From positions 1-15,405 of the forward strand of contig PFTQ01000005.1 in NCBI GenBank assembly GCA_002789635.1: a stretch of DNA of 15,405 bases, given 5' to 3'. Under the pieces are notes generated by a model that searched no databases, was not told the DNA's origin, and worked only from the letters and a program-made list of their open reading frames with translations. The stretch comes from Candidatus Aenigmarchaeota archaeon CG_4_9_14_3_um_filter_37_18 (GTDB lineage Archaea; Aenigmatarchaeota; Aenigmatarchaeia; CG10238-14). The translations under genes and the position numbers were made by a program. Below, piece after piece: positions 1 to 6,743 of this stretch; the first letter of the stretch is position 1; the number at the start of each line of letters is the position of its first letter.

Positions 1-1
1 A

Positions 2-97
2 GGGAAAATATTCATTGGGTTTGCTTTAGTATCAATTGTGGTGATATTATTTACGAAAATAAACACTGATGATGAAGCTAAATTAAATGGAAATTGA
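2..97 (+). CDS. C-terminal end of a membrane protein (partial)
   Basis: An open frame enters from the left edge and ends at TGA 95-97, giving 31 residues. It contains a strongly hydrophobic stretch (FIGFALVSIVVILF) followed by a short charged tail (KINTDDEAKLNGN). This looks like the last transmembrane helix and cytoplasmic tail of an integral membrane protein whose body lies outside the window. It converges with the ROK kinase gene, with 24 bases between the stops. The family cannot be named from this fragment. Confidence 0.55.
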   Translation, partial: GKIFIGFALVSIVVILFTKINTDDEAKLNGN

Positions 98-121
98 ATG
101 ATCATTTATTCTATAGTAGTG

Positions 122-1174
122 TTAGTAAGACAAATTATACTCATACCTTTGTGATGGGTCAAGCAACAAAGAGAAGGGAGCTAAGGTACCAATATCATAG
201 CCTAAAGTTGTCGGCCCCATATAAACCCCTTCTTGCAAGCCAGGAAGTGCGTTAACTCTTTCTCTGAGCGGTCCAAAATAATTTTCACCTTGACTTGAAA
301 CCCCGCCTCCAATAACAATTGCCTGTGGATCAAAAGTATGTATTAAATGACCTAATACGAGAGCCATTGTGTCAACTGCACCATCAACAACATTTTGAGA
401 TACCTGATCACCTGATCTTGCAGCTTCGAAAACATCTCTTGTATTAATTCTATCGAAGTTAAAAGTTCCTCCACTAATAAAACTATTCCAATGTTCATGC
501 AATTTTGAAGGGTTCATTCCATATAAAATTTCTCTTGCTATATCTCGAATAGAATTACCAGAAGCATATGCTTCCAAACAACCGAACCTTCCACACCCGC
601 ACTGCCGAGGAATTGCTAAATCATAAGTATAAAAATAATCAGGAGCTGCTACAGTATTATGCCCGCATTCAAGTGCATTTCCGTTCTTCCCAACAATAAG
701 TCTTCCATCATGAACGGCCCCAAAGCCAATTCCAGAACTTACAGTGGAATAAATCAGATGCCTTACTTCTTCCCAATTTTCTGGCCTAAACATAAACTGA
801 GCTAAAGCTGCAGCATTTGCATCATTCGCAAGCAGAACTTTTGCTGGACATATATCCAATTGATCTCTTATCGGAGCTACAACAGGAACAATCCCTCGAG
901 CTTTTAGGTTTGGGGGGTGGTCTATAGAAACCCCGCTTATAAATGGACCGCATGAGCTTATTCCGTATCCATATGCATCTGCTGGATTAACTCCAGTCCT
1001 CATTATCAATTCTCTAGTCATTTCTATTACTTGCCGGCTTACAGACATATGACCCGTATCTGTTGGAGATGGTCTTTCTATTCTATTTACCACTTTTAAT
1101 TTATTCCCATCAAGTTCTGCAAAGGCAAGGGCGAATTTAGTGCCGCCTATATCAAGACCGTATAAGTAAGGCAT
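122..1174 (-). CDS. ROK-family sugar kinase (glucokinase-like)
   Basis: Predicted cytoplasmic ATP-dependent kinase of a hexose or N-acetylhexosamine. The N-terminus has the ROK phosphate-binding motif DIGGTK (residues 8-13). The catalytic Asp lies in NDANAAA (about D118). A zinc site is formed by H172 in ECGHN and the cysteines of CGCGRFGCLE (about 192-201), the ROK signature. IGGG near residue 290 belongs to the second ATP-binding segment. The length, 350 residues, is slightly above the usual 290-330 and is intact. It starts at ATG, 125 bases downstream of the SDR gene on the same strand; no strong Shine-Dalgarno is visible. The substrate cannot be assigned: the ROK family includes glucokinases, fructokinases, ManNAc/GlcNAc kinases and, with an added HTH domain, repressors. 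No HTH is present here, so this is an enzyme rather than a regulator. Confidence 0.93.
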   Translation of the reverse strand: MPYLYGLDIGGTKFALAFAELDGNKLKVVNRIERPSPTDTGHMSVSRQVIEMTRELIMRTGVNPADAYGYGISSCGPFISGVSIDHPPNLKARGIVPVVAPIRDQLDICPAKVLLANDANAAALAQFMFRPENWEEVRHLIYSTVSSGIGFGAVHDGRLIVGKNGNALECGHNTVAAPDYFYTYDLAIPRQCGCGRFGCLEAYASGNSIRDIAREILYGMNPSKLHEHWNSFISGGTFNFDRINTRDVFEAARSGDQVSQNVVDGAVDTMALVLGHLIHTFDPQAIVIGGGVSSQGENYFGPLRERVNALPGLQEGVYMGPTTLGYDIGTLAPFSLLLDPSQRYEYNLSY

Positions 1175-1299
1175 AGGATGAGATTGGATGTGAAAGATTA
1201 ATTGCTAACTCTAATATTAAACAGAAATATTTTTTCTATTTTGATTTATCATATTCATTTATTTCAAGGGATTAAGATTACAATAGGATATTATCAAAA

Positions 1300-2049
1300 T
1301 CACTTCAAACTATACCCGCCATCAACAACCAAGACTTGGCCTGTTATATAACTTGAATCATCAGAAGCTAGAAATGCAATCGCTTTTGCAATCTCTTCTG
1401 GCTTGGCAAATCTCTTCATGTATATTTTATTATTTTCACTTTCCCTGAGTTCTGGGCTTGCCTTCTTATTCATCTCGGTTTCTACCCAGCCAGGGGCGAC
1501 AGAATTAACATTAATAAAAGGTGCTAATTCTTTTGCAAGGGTCTTTGTAAAATTAATAACACCAGCTTTTGAAGAGTTGTAATCATAAACACTGGTTCTG
1601 CCGCAATGGCCTAACCCGCGAATAGATGAGATATTCACTATCTTGCCAGATTTTTGTTTCATCATATGTGGGACTACAGCCTGAGAGCATATAAAAACCC
1701 CTAAAAGATTTGTGTCCAAAGTTTTTTTCCAATCATCAGTTGTGAGTTCTAAAAACGGTTTGGGTGCAACCATGCCAGCATTATTTACAAGAATATTAAT
1801 ACTGCCGAATTTTTCAAGTGTTTTATTAATCATCAATTTGACTTCATCAGGCTTGGAAACATCTGCTTTAATTGAGATAGCCTCTGTTCCTAGTCTAGTA
1901 ATCTCTTCAACAACTTTTTCTGCCTCTTCTTTGGATTTATTATAATTGACAACAACTTTAGCCCCTTGCTTTGCAAACTCTATTGCGGTCGCTCTTCCAA
2001 TACCACGACTAGAACCGGTTATAATTGCAACTTTATCTTTCAATAACAA
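1300..2049 (-). CDS. Short-chain dehydrogenase/reductase, FabG-like
   Basis: Classical SDR oxidoreductase of 249 residues. The Rossmann nucleotide-binding motif TGSSRGIG is at 11-18, NNAG at 89-92, the structural Asn in DTNLLG near 113-114, the catalytic Ser in NISS near 141, and the YxxxK pair is Y157/K161 (YNSSK). The C-terminal ITGQVLVVDGG is typical of 3-oxoacyl-ACP reductase/glucose dehydrogenase-like SDRs. The Arg in TGSSRG and N-35 in VVVNYNKS favour NADP(H), by inference. I choose the TTG at 2047-2049 as start because GAGGTG lies 5 bases upstream; an in-frame TTG two codons later is the alternative. The substrate is unknown. As archaea generally lack fatty acid synthase, FabG in the strict sense is unlikely and a sugar or alcohol dehydrogenase role is as plausible. 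Confidence 0.92.
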   Translation of the reverse strand: MLLKDKVAIITGSSRGIGRATAIEFAKQGAKVVVNYNKSKEEAEKVVEEITRLGTEAISIKADVSKPDEVKLMINKTLEKFGSINILVNNAGMVAPKPFLELTTDDWKKTLDTNLLGVFICSQAVVPHMMKQKSGKIVNISSIRGLGHCGRTSVYDYNSSKAGVINFTKTLAKELAPFINVNSVAPGWVETEMNKKASPELRESENNKIYMKRFAKPEEIAKAIAFLASDDSSYITGQVLVVDGGYSLK

Positions 2050-2085
2050 ATAAACACCTCAACACAAATAATATCCAAAACAATA

Positions 2086-2095
2086 ATTAAATATC
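2086..2095 (-). promoter_or_regulatory. Probable TATA box for the SDR gene
   Basis: On the minus strand the sequence reads GATATTTAAT, an archaeal TATA-like box about 40 bases upstream of the TTG start. That leaves room for a short leader holding the GAGGTG Shine-Dalgarno. Assigned by position and composition only. Confidence 0.4.
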
Positions 2096-2270
2096 TTCTC
2101 GAAAGAGTTGGCACAATTTTTCCAAATCCCAAGAATTATGCAACTTACAATTTAGATTTTAAAAATTAAAAGCATTTATTTTCCCTTGAATACAAATCGC
2201 AGACTATATAAAATATCATCTTTAATGCTCAACAGAAATCGTATTTAATTATAATACCGAAGTAAAGAAC

Positions 2271-2289
2271 AGAGGCAAATGATGCCTCT
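2271..2289 (-). terminator. Hairpin just downstream of the zinc-ribbon gene
   Basis: AGAGGCA (2271-2277) and TGCCTCT (2283-2289) form a perfect 7-bp stem with a 5-base loop. It begins 7 bases after the stop codon of the zinc-ribbon gene and is followed on the minus strand by GTTCTTTACTT. It is probably a transcript-end or RNA-stabilising hairpin. Archaeal termination mainly needs T-tracts, and the T-tract here is weak, so the terminator label is tentative. Confidence 0.4.
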
Positions 2290-2295
2290 TCATGA

Positions 2296-2511
2296 TTATT
2301 TCTTCTTGGTTTTCTTCTTTTTAGGACCATTAGTAGATTCCCTTCTTAGTCTCCTGAACAACTCGTCAACAAAGAACCTGCTTTTAGGCTTCTTCTTGAC
2401 TTCATTCCTGCATTTAGAGCACAATGGAGCACGCCGTCCTAGCCAATCCACTTTAACTAACCTTCCCACTTCCTTAATGGGCTTACCGCATTTCGAACAT
2501 TTCTTTTGCAT
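2296..2511 (-). CDS. Small basic zinc-ribbon protein
   Basis: A 71-residue protein with two CxxC knuckles: CSKC at the N-terminus (residues 5-8) and CSKC about 23 residues later, spaced as in a treble-clef or zinc-ribbon fold. The rest is highly basic and ends in a Lys-rich tail (KKKKTKKK), suggesting nucleic-acid or ribosome binding. The ATG at 2509-2511 is preferred over the TTG immediately before it; TAGG lies about 4 bases upstream. It follows the HTH-CBS gene by about 43 bases on the same strand and is probably cotranscribed. I do not recognise a named family. Two regularly spaced CxxC pairs make chance coding unlikely. Confidence 0.72.
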   Translation of the reverse strand: MQKKCSKCGKPIKEVGRLVKVDWLGRRAPLCSKCRNEVKKKPKSRFFVDELFRRLRRESTNGPKKKKTKKK

Positions 2512-2554
2512 CAAACCTAAAATAATTTTAGATTTAAGAGATATTAAAAATTAC

Positions 2555-3091
2555 TCATTTCATCAATGCCAATATGTCTGACTTTGTTATTATTCCTACT
2601 ATCTTCTGGTTGTCGCTCACAAGAACAGCCTGAACGTGTTCAAGAAGCAGTTTAACCACATCTATGCTTTCTTCGGAGCTGACTATAGGGAAGGCTTTCT
2701 CCATTATATCCCTGACTTTTGTTCTCCTGAGGTTTTTCTCCATGTTGTTGATGATTGTTTTTTCAGTGATGCTGCCTAGGTATAAGTTGTTGTCGATGAC
2801 CGGGATCTGGGAGATGCCAAGCTTTCTCATCCACTCTGTCGCTTCAGTTACTCTATGGCTGGGCTTCACAGACACTATGTTTGTTTTCATTATCTCTTTA
2901 GATTTTATCTGGTCTTTTTCCTTGAGGATGGACATGATTTTGTTTACTGTGGATAGCGTCGGGTTGACTTTTTCCCCTTCTATCTTTGATATATGCGCCT
3001 GAGAGACATTTATAGCTTCTGCCAGCTTCTGTTGGCTGATGCCATGCTCTTCCCTGAGTTCTTTGATTAATTTACCTGTAATTATAACCAT
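2555..3091 (-). CDS. HTH (XRE-type) regulator with tandem CBS domains
   Basis: A 178-residue protein with an N-terminal Cro/C1-type helix-turn-helix (residues 7-57; core GISQQKLAEAINVSQAHISKIE) followed by a Bateman pair of CBS motifs (about 65-120 and 124-178; motif ends GSITEKTI and GIITKSDI). This HTH-CBS architecture is common in archaea. CBS pairs bind adenosyl ligands such as AMP, ATP, SAM or MTA and would gate DNA binding. It is transcribed divergently from the methionine adenosyltransferase gene across a 71-base AT-rich spacer, and upstream of the small zinc-ribbon gene. The natural hypothesis is that it represses or activates this divergent pair in response to an adenosyl compound. 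The ATG start gives a complete HTH. The ligand is not visible from sequence. Confidence 0.92.
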   Translation of the reverse strand: MVIITGKLIKELREEHGISQQKLAEAINVSQAHISKIEGEKVNPTLSTVNKIMSILKEKDQIKSKEIMKTNIVSVKPSHRVTEATEWMRKLGISQIPVIDNNLYLGSITEKTIINNMEKNLRRTKVRDIMEKAFPIVSSEESIDVVKLLLEHVQAVLVSDNQKIVGIITKSDILALMK

Positions 3092-3162
3092 GAGTTATAT
3101 TTAATCACGATAATTATAAATAATAATATATAAGCAAAAACAGAAAAGGTTGAAGTGGTTTT
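3092..3162. promoter_or_regulatory. Divergent promoter region between HTH-CBS and SAM synthetase genes
   Basis: A 71-base spacer rich in A and T. On the plus strand ATATATAAG (3126-3134) is a good TATA box about 33 bases before the synthetase ATG at 3163, implying a very short leader. On the minus strand TTTATAATT (about 3110-3118) sits about 22-25 bases from the HTH-CBS ATG, which would make that mRNA nearly leaderless. Any operator for the HTH-CBS protein would be expected here; I see only AT-rich quasi-symmetric sequence (ATAATTATAAATAATAAT) and cannot define a site. Confidence 0.6.
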
Positions 3163-4361
3163 ATGAAAGTATCAATCGAAAAAATGAAAGAAGTTCTGGC
3201 TGTTCCAAATCAAAAATCTGAATTGGTCGAGAGGAAAGTTTAATAATAAAATGTTATTAAGCCCTCAAAGGTATCGGCCATCCAGACTCGCTAACAGACG
3301 GCTTATGCGAAGCATCATCAAGAATATTGTCAAAATACTACATTGAGAAGAAAGGCTTTATCTGCCATCACAACCTGGACAAGGGATTGTTGGTTGGCGG
3401 TGTCTCTAATCCTACATTCGGCGGCGGAAAGATAATCGAAACCCCTGATGTTACTGTGGCAGGGACTGCAACTATTGTCGGGGATATTGGTGAAATCAAG
3501 AAGATGATTTACGAGGAGGTTGACGCTTATCTAAGCAAACAATTGAGGTTCGTTGACAAGCTTAACCCTGAGATATTCGTGAAAATACACCCGGGGTCGC
3601 AGGATCTTGTCGGGTTGTATGAAAGGTTTGGCAAGGGCGATATTCCATTGGCAAACGATACTTCTATAGGCGTGGGTTTTGCCCCTTACTCTAAGCTCGA
3701 GAAAATGATTTTGGATATTGAGCATTTCCTGAATGACCCTAAGACAAAGAAGTCATATCCATTCATCGGCGAGGATATCAAAGTCATGGGATACAGGAAT
3801 GACAGAGACATCACAATCACAACATGCATTGCCTGGGTTAGCGAGTTTTCCAGCAGCTTGGAAGAATATTTTGACCAGAAGGAGAAGGTGAAACAATTGC
3901 TGAAGAAATTTACTGACGGGAGTACAGAGATATTCATCAACACTGGCGATGGAAAAGAAAGCGTCTACCTGACTGTCAGCGGGACTTCTTGGGAGAATGG
4001 AGATGATGGGCAGGTTGGTAGAGGCAACCGGATTAACGGATTGATCACGCCGTGCAGGCCTATGTCACTTGAAGCAGCCGCCGGGAAGAATCCTGTTTCG
4101 CATGTAGGGAAAGTCTACAACTTCAAAGCGCAGGAAATTGCAGAAAAGATCGAGAAACTGCTGCGTCCAGAAGAAGTGTCTGTGCAGCTGCTGTCGCAGA
4201 TAGGAAAGCCGATAAACCAGCCTTATGTCGGGATAAAGTACATCTCGAATGACGGGATCGACGAAAGGGAAGTTCAGCAAATCATCGAGGAAAGCTTGTC
4301 TGTGAAAGGGTTGGAAGAGTTCAGAAACAATATACTGAATGGGAAGCTGAGTGTGTTTTAA
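3163..4361 (+). CDS. Archaeal S-adenosylmethionine synthetase, gene split by a 32-base insert
   Basis: Makes S-adenosylmethionine from ATP and methionine; archaeal MAT type, cytoplasmic. Segment 1 is 3163-3237 (25 codons, starts MKVSIEKMKE and ends ELVERK). Segment 2 is 3270-4361 (starts GIGHPDSLTDG, 363 residues). Joined they give 388 residues, close to the usual 400. Family landmarks in order: VERKGIGHPDS (catalytic His/Asp), HHNLDKG, the glycine-rich FGGGK, DLVGLYERFGKGDIPLANDTS, GEDIKVMG, NTGDGKESVYLTVSGTS, GDDGQVGRGNR, ITPCRPMSLEAAAGKNP, SQIGKPI. All of the body is intact. Between the segments, bases 3238-3269 shift the frame and bring TAA at 3241-3243. The only start inside segment 2 (TTG 3327) lies after the catalytic GHPD and would give a dead enzyme. 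The gene is essential in nearly all organisms, so removal of the insert is inferred. Confidence 0.93.
3237..3268 (+). other. Candidate bulge-helix-bulge mRNA intron (32 nt) in the SAM synthetase gene
   Basis: Seen directly: 32 bases interrupt the coding sequence between VERK and GIGHPDS. RNA pairing that I traced: inner hairpin 3238-3247 with 3253-3262 (10 bp, two of them G-U, loop AAAAU); central helix GAGG 3231-3234 with CCUC 3263-3266 (4 bp); AAA bulge at 3235-3237 and AAA at 3267-3269; outer helix 3224-3230 with 3274-3280 (7 bp, one G-U). The archaeal splicing endonuclease cuts after the second base of each 3-base bulge; here that removes 3237-3268 and rejoins GAG AGG AAA GGT in frame. 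Departure from canonical: the 3' unpaired stretch is 7 bases (AAAGGUA), not 3. Because both boundaries read AAAG the exact ends are ambiguous by a few bases. The alternative is ribosome hopping from AAA 3235-3237 to AAA 3267-3269. Confidence 0.6.
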
Positions 4362-4389
4362 GGGAATAGAAATACCAAAATTGATTTAT

Positions 4390-5409
4390 ATGAAATTGGT
4401 AAAATATTTACTGATATTACTATTTGAATTGTTAATAATTTTTGTCTCTTTTGGAAATCCTATTTGGTTATATAATAATATGTTTTTAATTTTACTTTTG
4501 TTTCTTATAACATTTTTCCTTAAGATATTTAATATTATAGACAAAAATGAATCTAAAATAATTATTGTAGTTTTAATTTCAGGGATTGCTATTGTTCTAG
4601 GTTTTTCTATTTTGACTGATGCGTATGAGTTTGAAAGGTTAGCTTCACCAGAATTTAGAAATTATGATTTTATGATTGATTTTTCTCCGTCAAATACTAG
4701 AGTTAAGGTCATAAACCCAGAAATAAATATTGATTATTCCAAAAAAAATGGTAATTTAACTTTCTATCTAAGTAATGATGATATAAAAAAGTTAGGAGGG
4801 TCTACAATAGAGGTACCGTTAACTTCCAAAATTGAAAGTGTGATTGTCTCTGAAGAAAATCAAAAAATTGAAGAAGGTAGTAATTATACGAAAAGTTACC
4901 ACTCAAATAACAGTATTACTATATGGTTTGATAACATATCGCCTAACAAGAATGATATAAAAATAGTTGTTTCATTTTATTCTGGTTTAGAGCCAAATGG
5001 AAATTTTAAATTGAGAATAGAATCAGAATATGTTATCTCCTACTATTCAAATGAAGTTTTCTTTTTGTATTTGGATCCATTTGAATGTAGCTCCCAATAT
5101 GAATGTATAAGAGAAAAATTTAATTCCAAAATAGTAAATGAAGGTGGAAAAATAATTGTTTCTTATACAGAAGATTACTATGAAAATTATACTCCAACTG
5201 AAGATAGTTACAAAATATTTATACAAGAATTTTCATTAAACACAGTCAATAAAAATTATTTAAGGGAATTTAGATTTAAAGAAGCATTTGGGATTAGTTT
5301 TATTACATCAGGTGCCTTTGGACTTTTAATAGAAATGGGTGAATGTATATTATTATTTTTTAATTCAGAGTATAGAAAAATTGGAAATAGAAAAAAACCA
5401 ATTAGTTGA
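4390..5409 (+). CDS. AT-rich orphan membrane protein with large extracytoplasmic domain
   Basis: Not a family I recognise. From the ATG at 4390 it has 339 residues: hydrophobic segments at about 4-21, 29-50 and 55-76, then about 220 polar residues rich in Asn, Ser, Ile and beta-type alternation, and a last hydrophobic segment near 300-324 with a short basic tail (EYRKIGNRKK). The central part has several N-x-S/T sites and a Cys pair (CSSQYEC), as expected for a domain outside the membrane. An in-frame GTG at 4351 would overlap the SAM synthetase stop and add 13 residues, but gives a poorer, non-hydrophobic start. Base composition is much poorer in G+C than both neighbours (9 G/C in bases 4381-4440), with AAA, ATA and TTT codons dominating. 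This suggests recent acquisition or a lineage-specific orphan. Confidence 0.75.
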   Translation: MKLVKYLLILLFELLIIFVSFGNPIWLYNNMFLILLLFLITFFLKIFNIIDKNESKIIIVVLISGIAIVLGFSILTDAYEFERLASPEFRNYDFMIDFSPSNTRVKVINPEINIDYSKKNGNLTFYLSNDDIKKLGGSTIEVPLTSKIESVIVSEENQKIEEGSNYTKSYHSNNSITIWFDNISPNKNDIKIVVSFYSGLEPNGNFKLRIESEYVISYYSNEVFFLYLDPFECSSQYECIREKFNSKIVNEGGKIIVSYTEDYYENYTPTEDSYKIFIQEFSLNTVNKNYLREFRFKEAFGISFITSGAFGLLIEMGECILLFFNSEYRKIGNRKKPIS

Positions 5410-5428
5410 TAAATTTAATCATTAAAAA

Positions 5429-5440
5429 TTACTTTTAAAT
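5429..5440 (+). promoter_or_regulatory. Probable TATA box for the DUF4389-Nop5-fibrillarin unit
   Basis: ACTTTTAAATCC lies about 37 bases before the ATG at 5475, a position consistent with an archaeal TATA box and a leader that includes AGGTGA (5465-5470). Called from sequence and spacing only. Confidence 0.4.
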
Positions 5441-5474
5441 CCCCACTTTCCCAATATTATCTCCAGGTGAACTA

Positions 5475-5705
5475 ATGGGAATAAGATTAGAACTCTTCAT
5501 AAGAATTCTATTGTCTTTTGTCCTGGGAGTAATAATAGGCTTCTGGGCGATATGGGCAGGAATCTGCTGGTGTCTGCAATTCCTGATAATACTAGTGACA
5601 GGAAAAAGGAATGCGAGCCTGCATAAACAGATCGAAAAATGGTTCAAATTCTATGTCAAGTCATATGAGTATTTATATCTGTTAACCGACAAAAGACCAT
5701 TATAA
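5475..5705 (+). CDS. Small DUF4389-like membrane protein
   Basis: A 76-residue membrane protein. Residues 8-45 are hydrophobic with small and aromatic residues (about one long or two short transmembrane segments, FVLGVIIGFWAIWAGICW and LQFLIILVTG). They are followed by an amphipathic segment and the ending YEYLYLLTDKRPL. The pattern 'ILVTGKRN...FYVKSYEYLYLLTDKRP' matches my memory of DUF4389 proteins, whose repeats end in LLTDRYPPF; here there is one unit only. AGGTGA is 4 bases before the ATG. The stop is 15 bases from the Nop5 start, so the two are probably cotranscribed. The molecular role of the family is unknown to me. Confidence 0.75.
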   Translation: MGIRLELFIRILLSFVLGVIIGFWAIWAGICWCLQFLIILVTGKRNASLHKQIEKWFKFYVKSYEYLYLLTDKRPL

Positions 5706-5720
5706 GAGAGAAGAAACGAT

Positions 5721-6743
5721 ATGAAAGCGTTCGTTACTGAGACTTTTTTAGGTCTATTTGCATTTGATGAAAAGGAGAAATTAGTAGACAAGGTTCTATT
5801 CCCGAAAGACGCCAAAAAAATAGTTGATGCCTTAGAAAATCCTGAAGAATATAGAAAAAGATTAGAAGAATCCTTAAAGAAGAAAGGCTATCTAATTGAA
5901 GAATCAGATGAAATCAAAACACCATTCAGAACCATAGCAAAAGACCTAGGCTATTCTGACACGGAATTGAATAAGTTTCTGACAGAAATAGGAATAGAAT
6001 TCACAAGAAGAAAGACAAAAAAAACAGTAAAGAAAGATAAAATAATCATCCAGACTGTCAACGCAATAGACGAGCTGGACAAATCCATAAACATCTTTGT
6101 CGCCCGGTTAAGGGAATGGTATGGGTTGCATTGCCCTGAGCTTGAGCAGAGCATAGACAAGCACGAGAAATTCGTCAAGTTAATCTCAACTTACGGCCTA
6201 AGAGACAACATCAAAGAAGAAGGCTTGTCAGAATTGGCTAAGTCAAGCATGGGAATTGACCTGGCAGGAGAGGACGAAGAAATCCTAAAAGAATACGCAA
6301 CAAACCTGAAAGAAATGTACAAGCTGAGAGATCATCTTGAAAAATACACCGAGAAGATGATGAAAGAGATTGCCCCTATCTTCTCTGAAATTGCAACTCC
6401 TATTCTTGGAGCAAGGCTGATAGCACTGGTTGGGGGATTGGAAAAACTCGCCAAAAAACCTTCGTCAACTTTACAATTGATGGGCGCAGAAAAAGCGCTG
6501 TTCAGATATTTACGAGGCCAGGGGAGAAGCCCGAAGTTCGGCATATTATTCACTCATTCATCCATTCAAAAAGTCCCTGATAAGAAACGGGGAAAAGTCG
6601 CAAGGGTCCTAGCGTCAAAAATGTCTTTAGCGCTTAAGATGGACTATTATGGCTCTAAGGCTAGTCCGGATATATTAAAGAAGGAAGTCGAAAAAAGAAT
6701 TAAAGAGATTTTAGAGGATAATCATGTCAAAGAAAAGAAATAA
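5721..6743 (+). CDS. Nop5 (Nop56/58) core protein of box C/D RNP
   Basis: Scaffold of the archaeal box C/D ribonucleoprotein that guides 2'-O-methylation of rRNA and tRNA; it bridges L7Ae bound to the guide RNA and fibrillarin. The N-terminal part (1-100) is the fibrillarin-binding domain, starting with the typical KAFVTETFLGLFAFDE. Residues about 105-215 form the coiled coil (contains LREWYGLHCPELEQ). The C-terminal NOP domain has GARLIALVGGLEKLAKKPSSTLQLMGAEKA (about 230-258), GQGRSPKFGILF and KKRGKVARVLASKMSLALKMDYYG. The tail is charged (EVEKRIKEILEDNHVKEKK). The length, 340 residues, is somewhat short for the family but all domains are complete. The last 20 bases overlap the fibrillarin gene, giving coupled synthesis of two partners that act together. 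Confidence 0.97.
   Translation: MKAFVTETFLGLFAFDEKEKLVDKVLFPKDAKKIVDALENPEEYRKRLEESLKKKGYLIEESDEIKTPFRTIAKDLGYSDTELNKFLTEIGIEFTRRKTKKTVKKDKIIIQTVNAIDELDKSINIFVARLREWYGLHCPELEQSIDKHEKFVKLISTYGLRDNIKEEGLSELAKSSMGIDLAGEDEEILKEYATNLKEMYKLRDHLEKYTEKMMKEIAPIFSEIATPILGARLIALVGGLEKLAKKPSSTLQLMGAEKALFRYLRGQGRSPKFGILFTHSSIQKVPDKKRGKVARVLASKMSLALKMDYYGSKASPDILKKEVEKRIKEILEDNHVKEKK

Noticed and set aside
2050..2295. Missed gene or RNA in the 246-base gap
   Set aside because: No open frame with a plausible ribosome site, no tRNA-like fold and no C/D or CRISPR pattern. Only AT-rich promoter-like boxes and the hairpin at 2271-2289 were seen.
3163..3260. Programmed +1 or -1 frameshift explaining the split SAM synthetase
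   Set aside because: From segment 1, moving to the GHPD frame before the gap meets TAA at 3258-3260, and the remaining frame does not join GHPD. One frameshift cannot bridge the gap; removal or skipping of 32 bases is required.
3327..4361. SAM synthetase starting at TTG 3327 as a complete, shorter protein
   Set aside because: This start lies after the catalytic GHPDS motif, and the missing N-terminus is encoded just upstream in another frame (MKVSIEKMKE...ELVERK, GIGHPDS). The gene is better described as interrupted than as naturally short.
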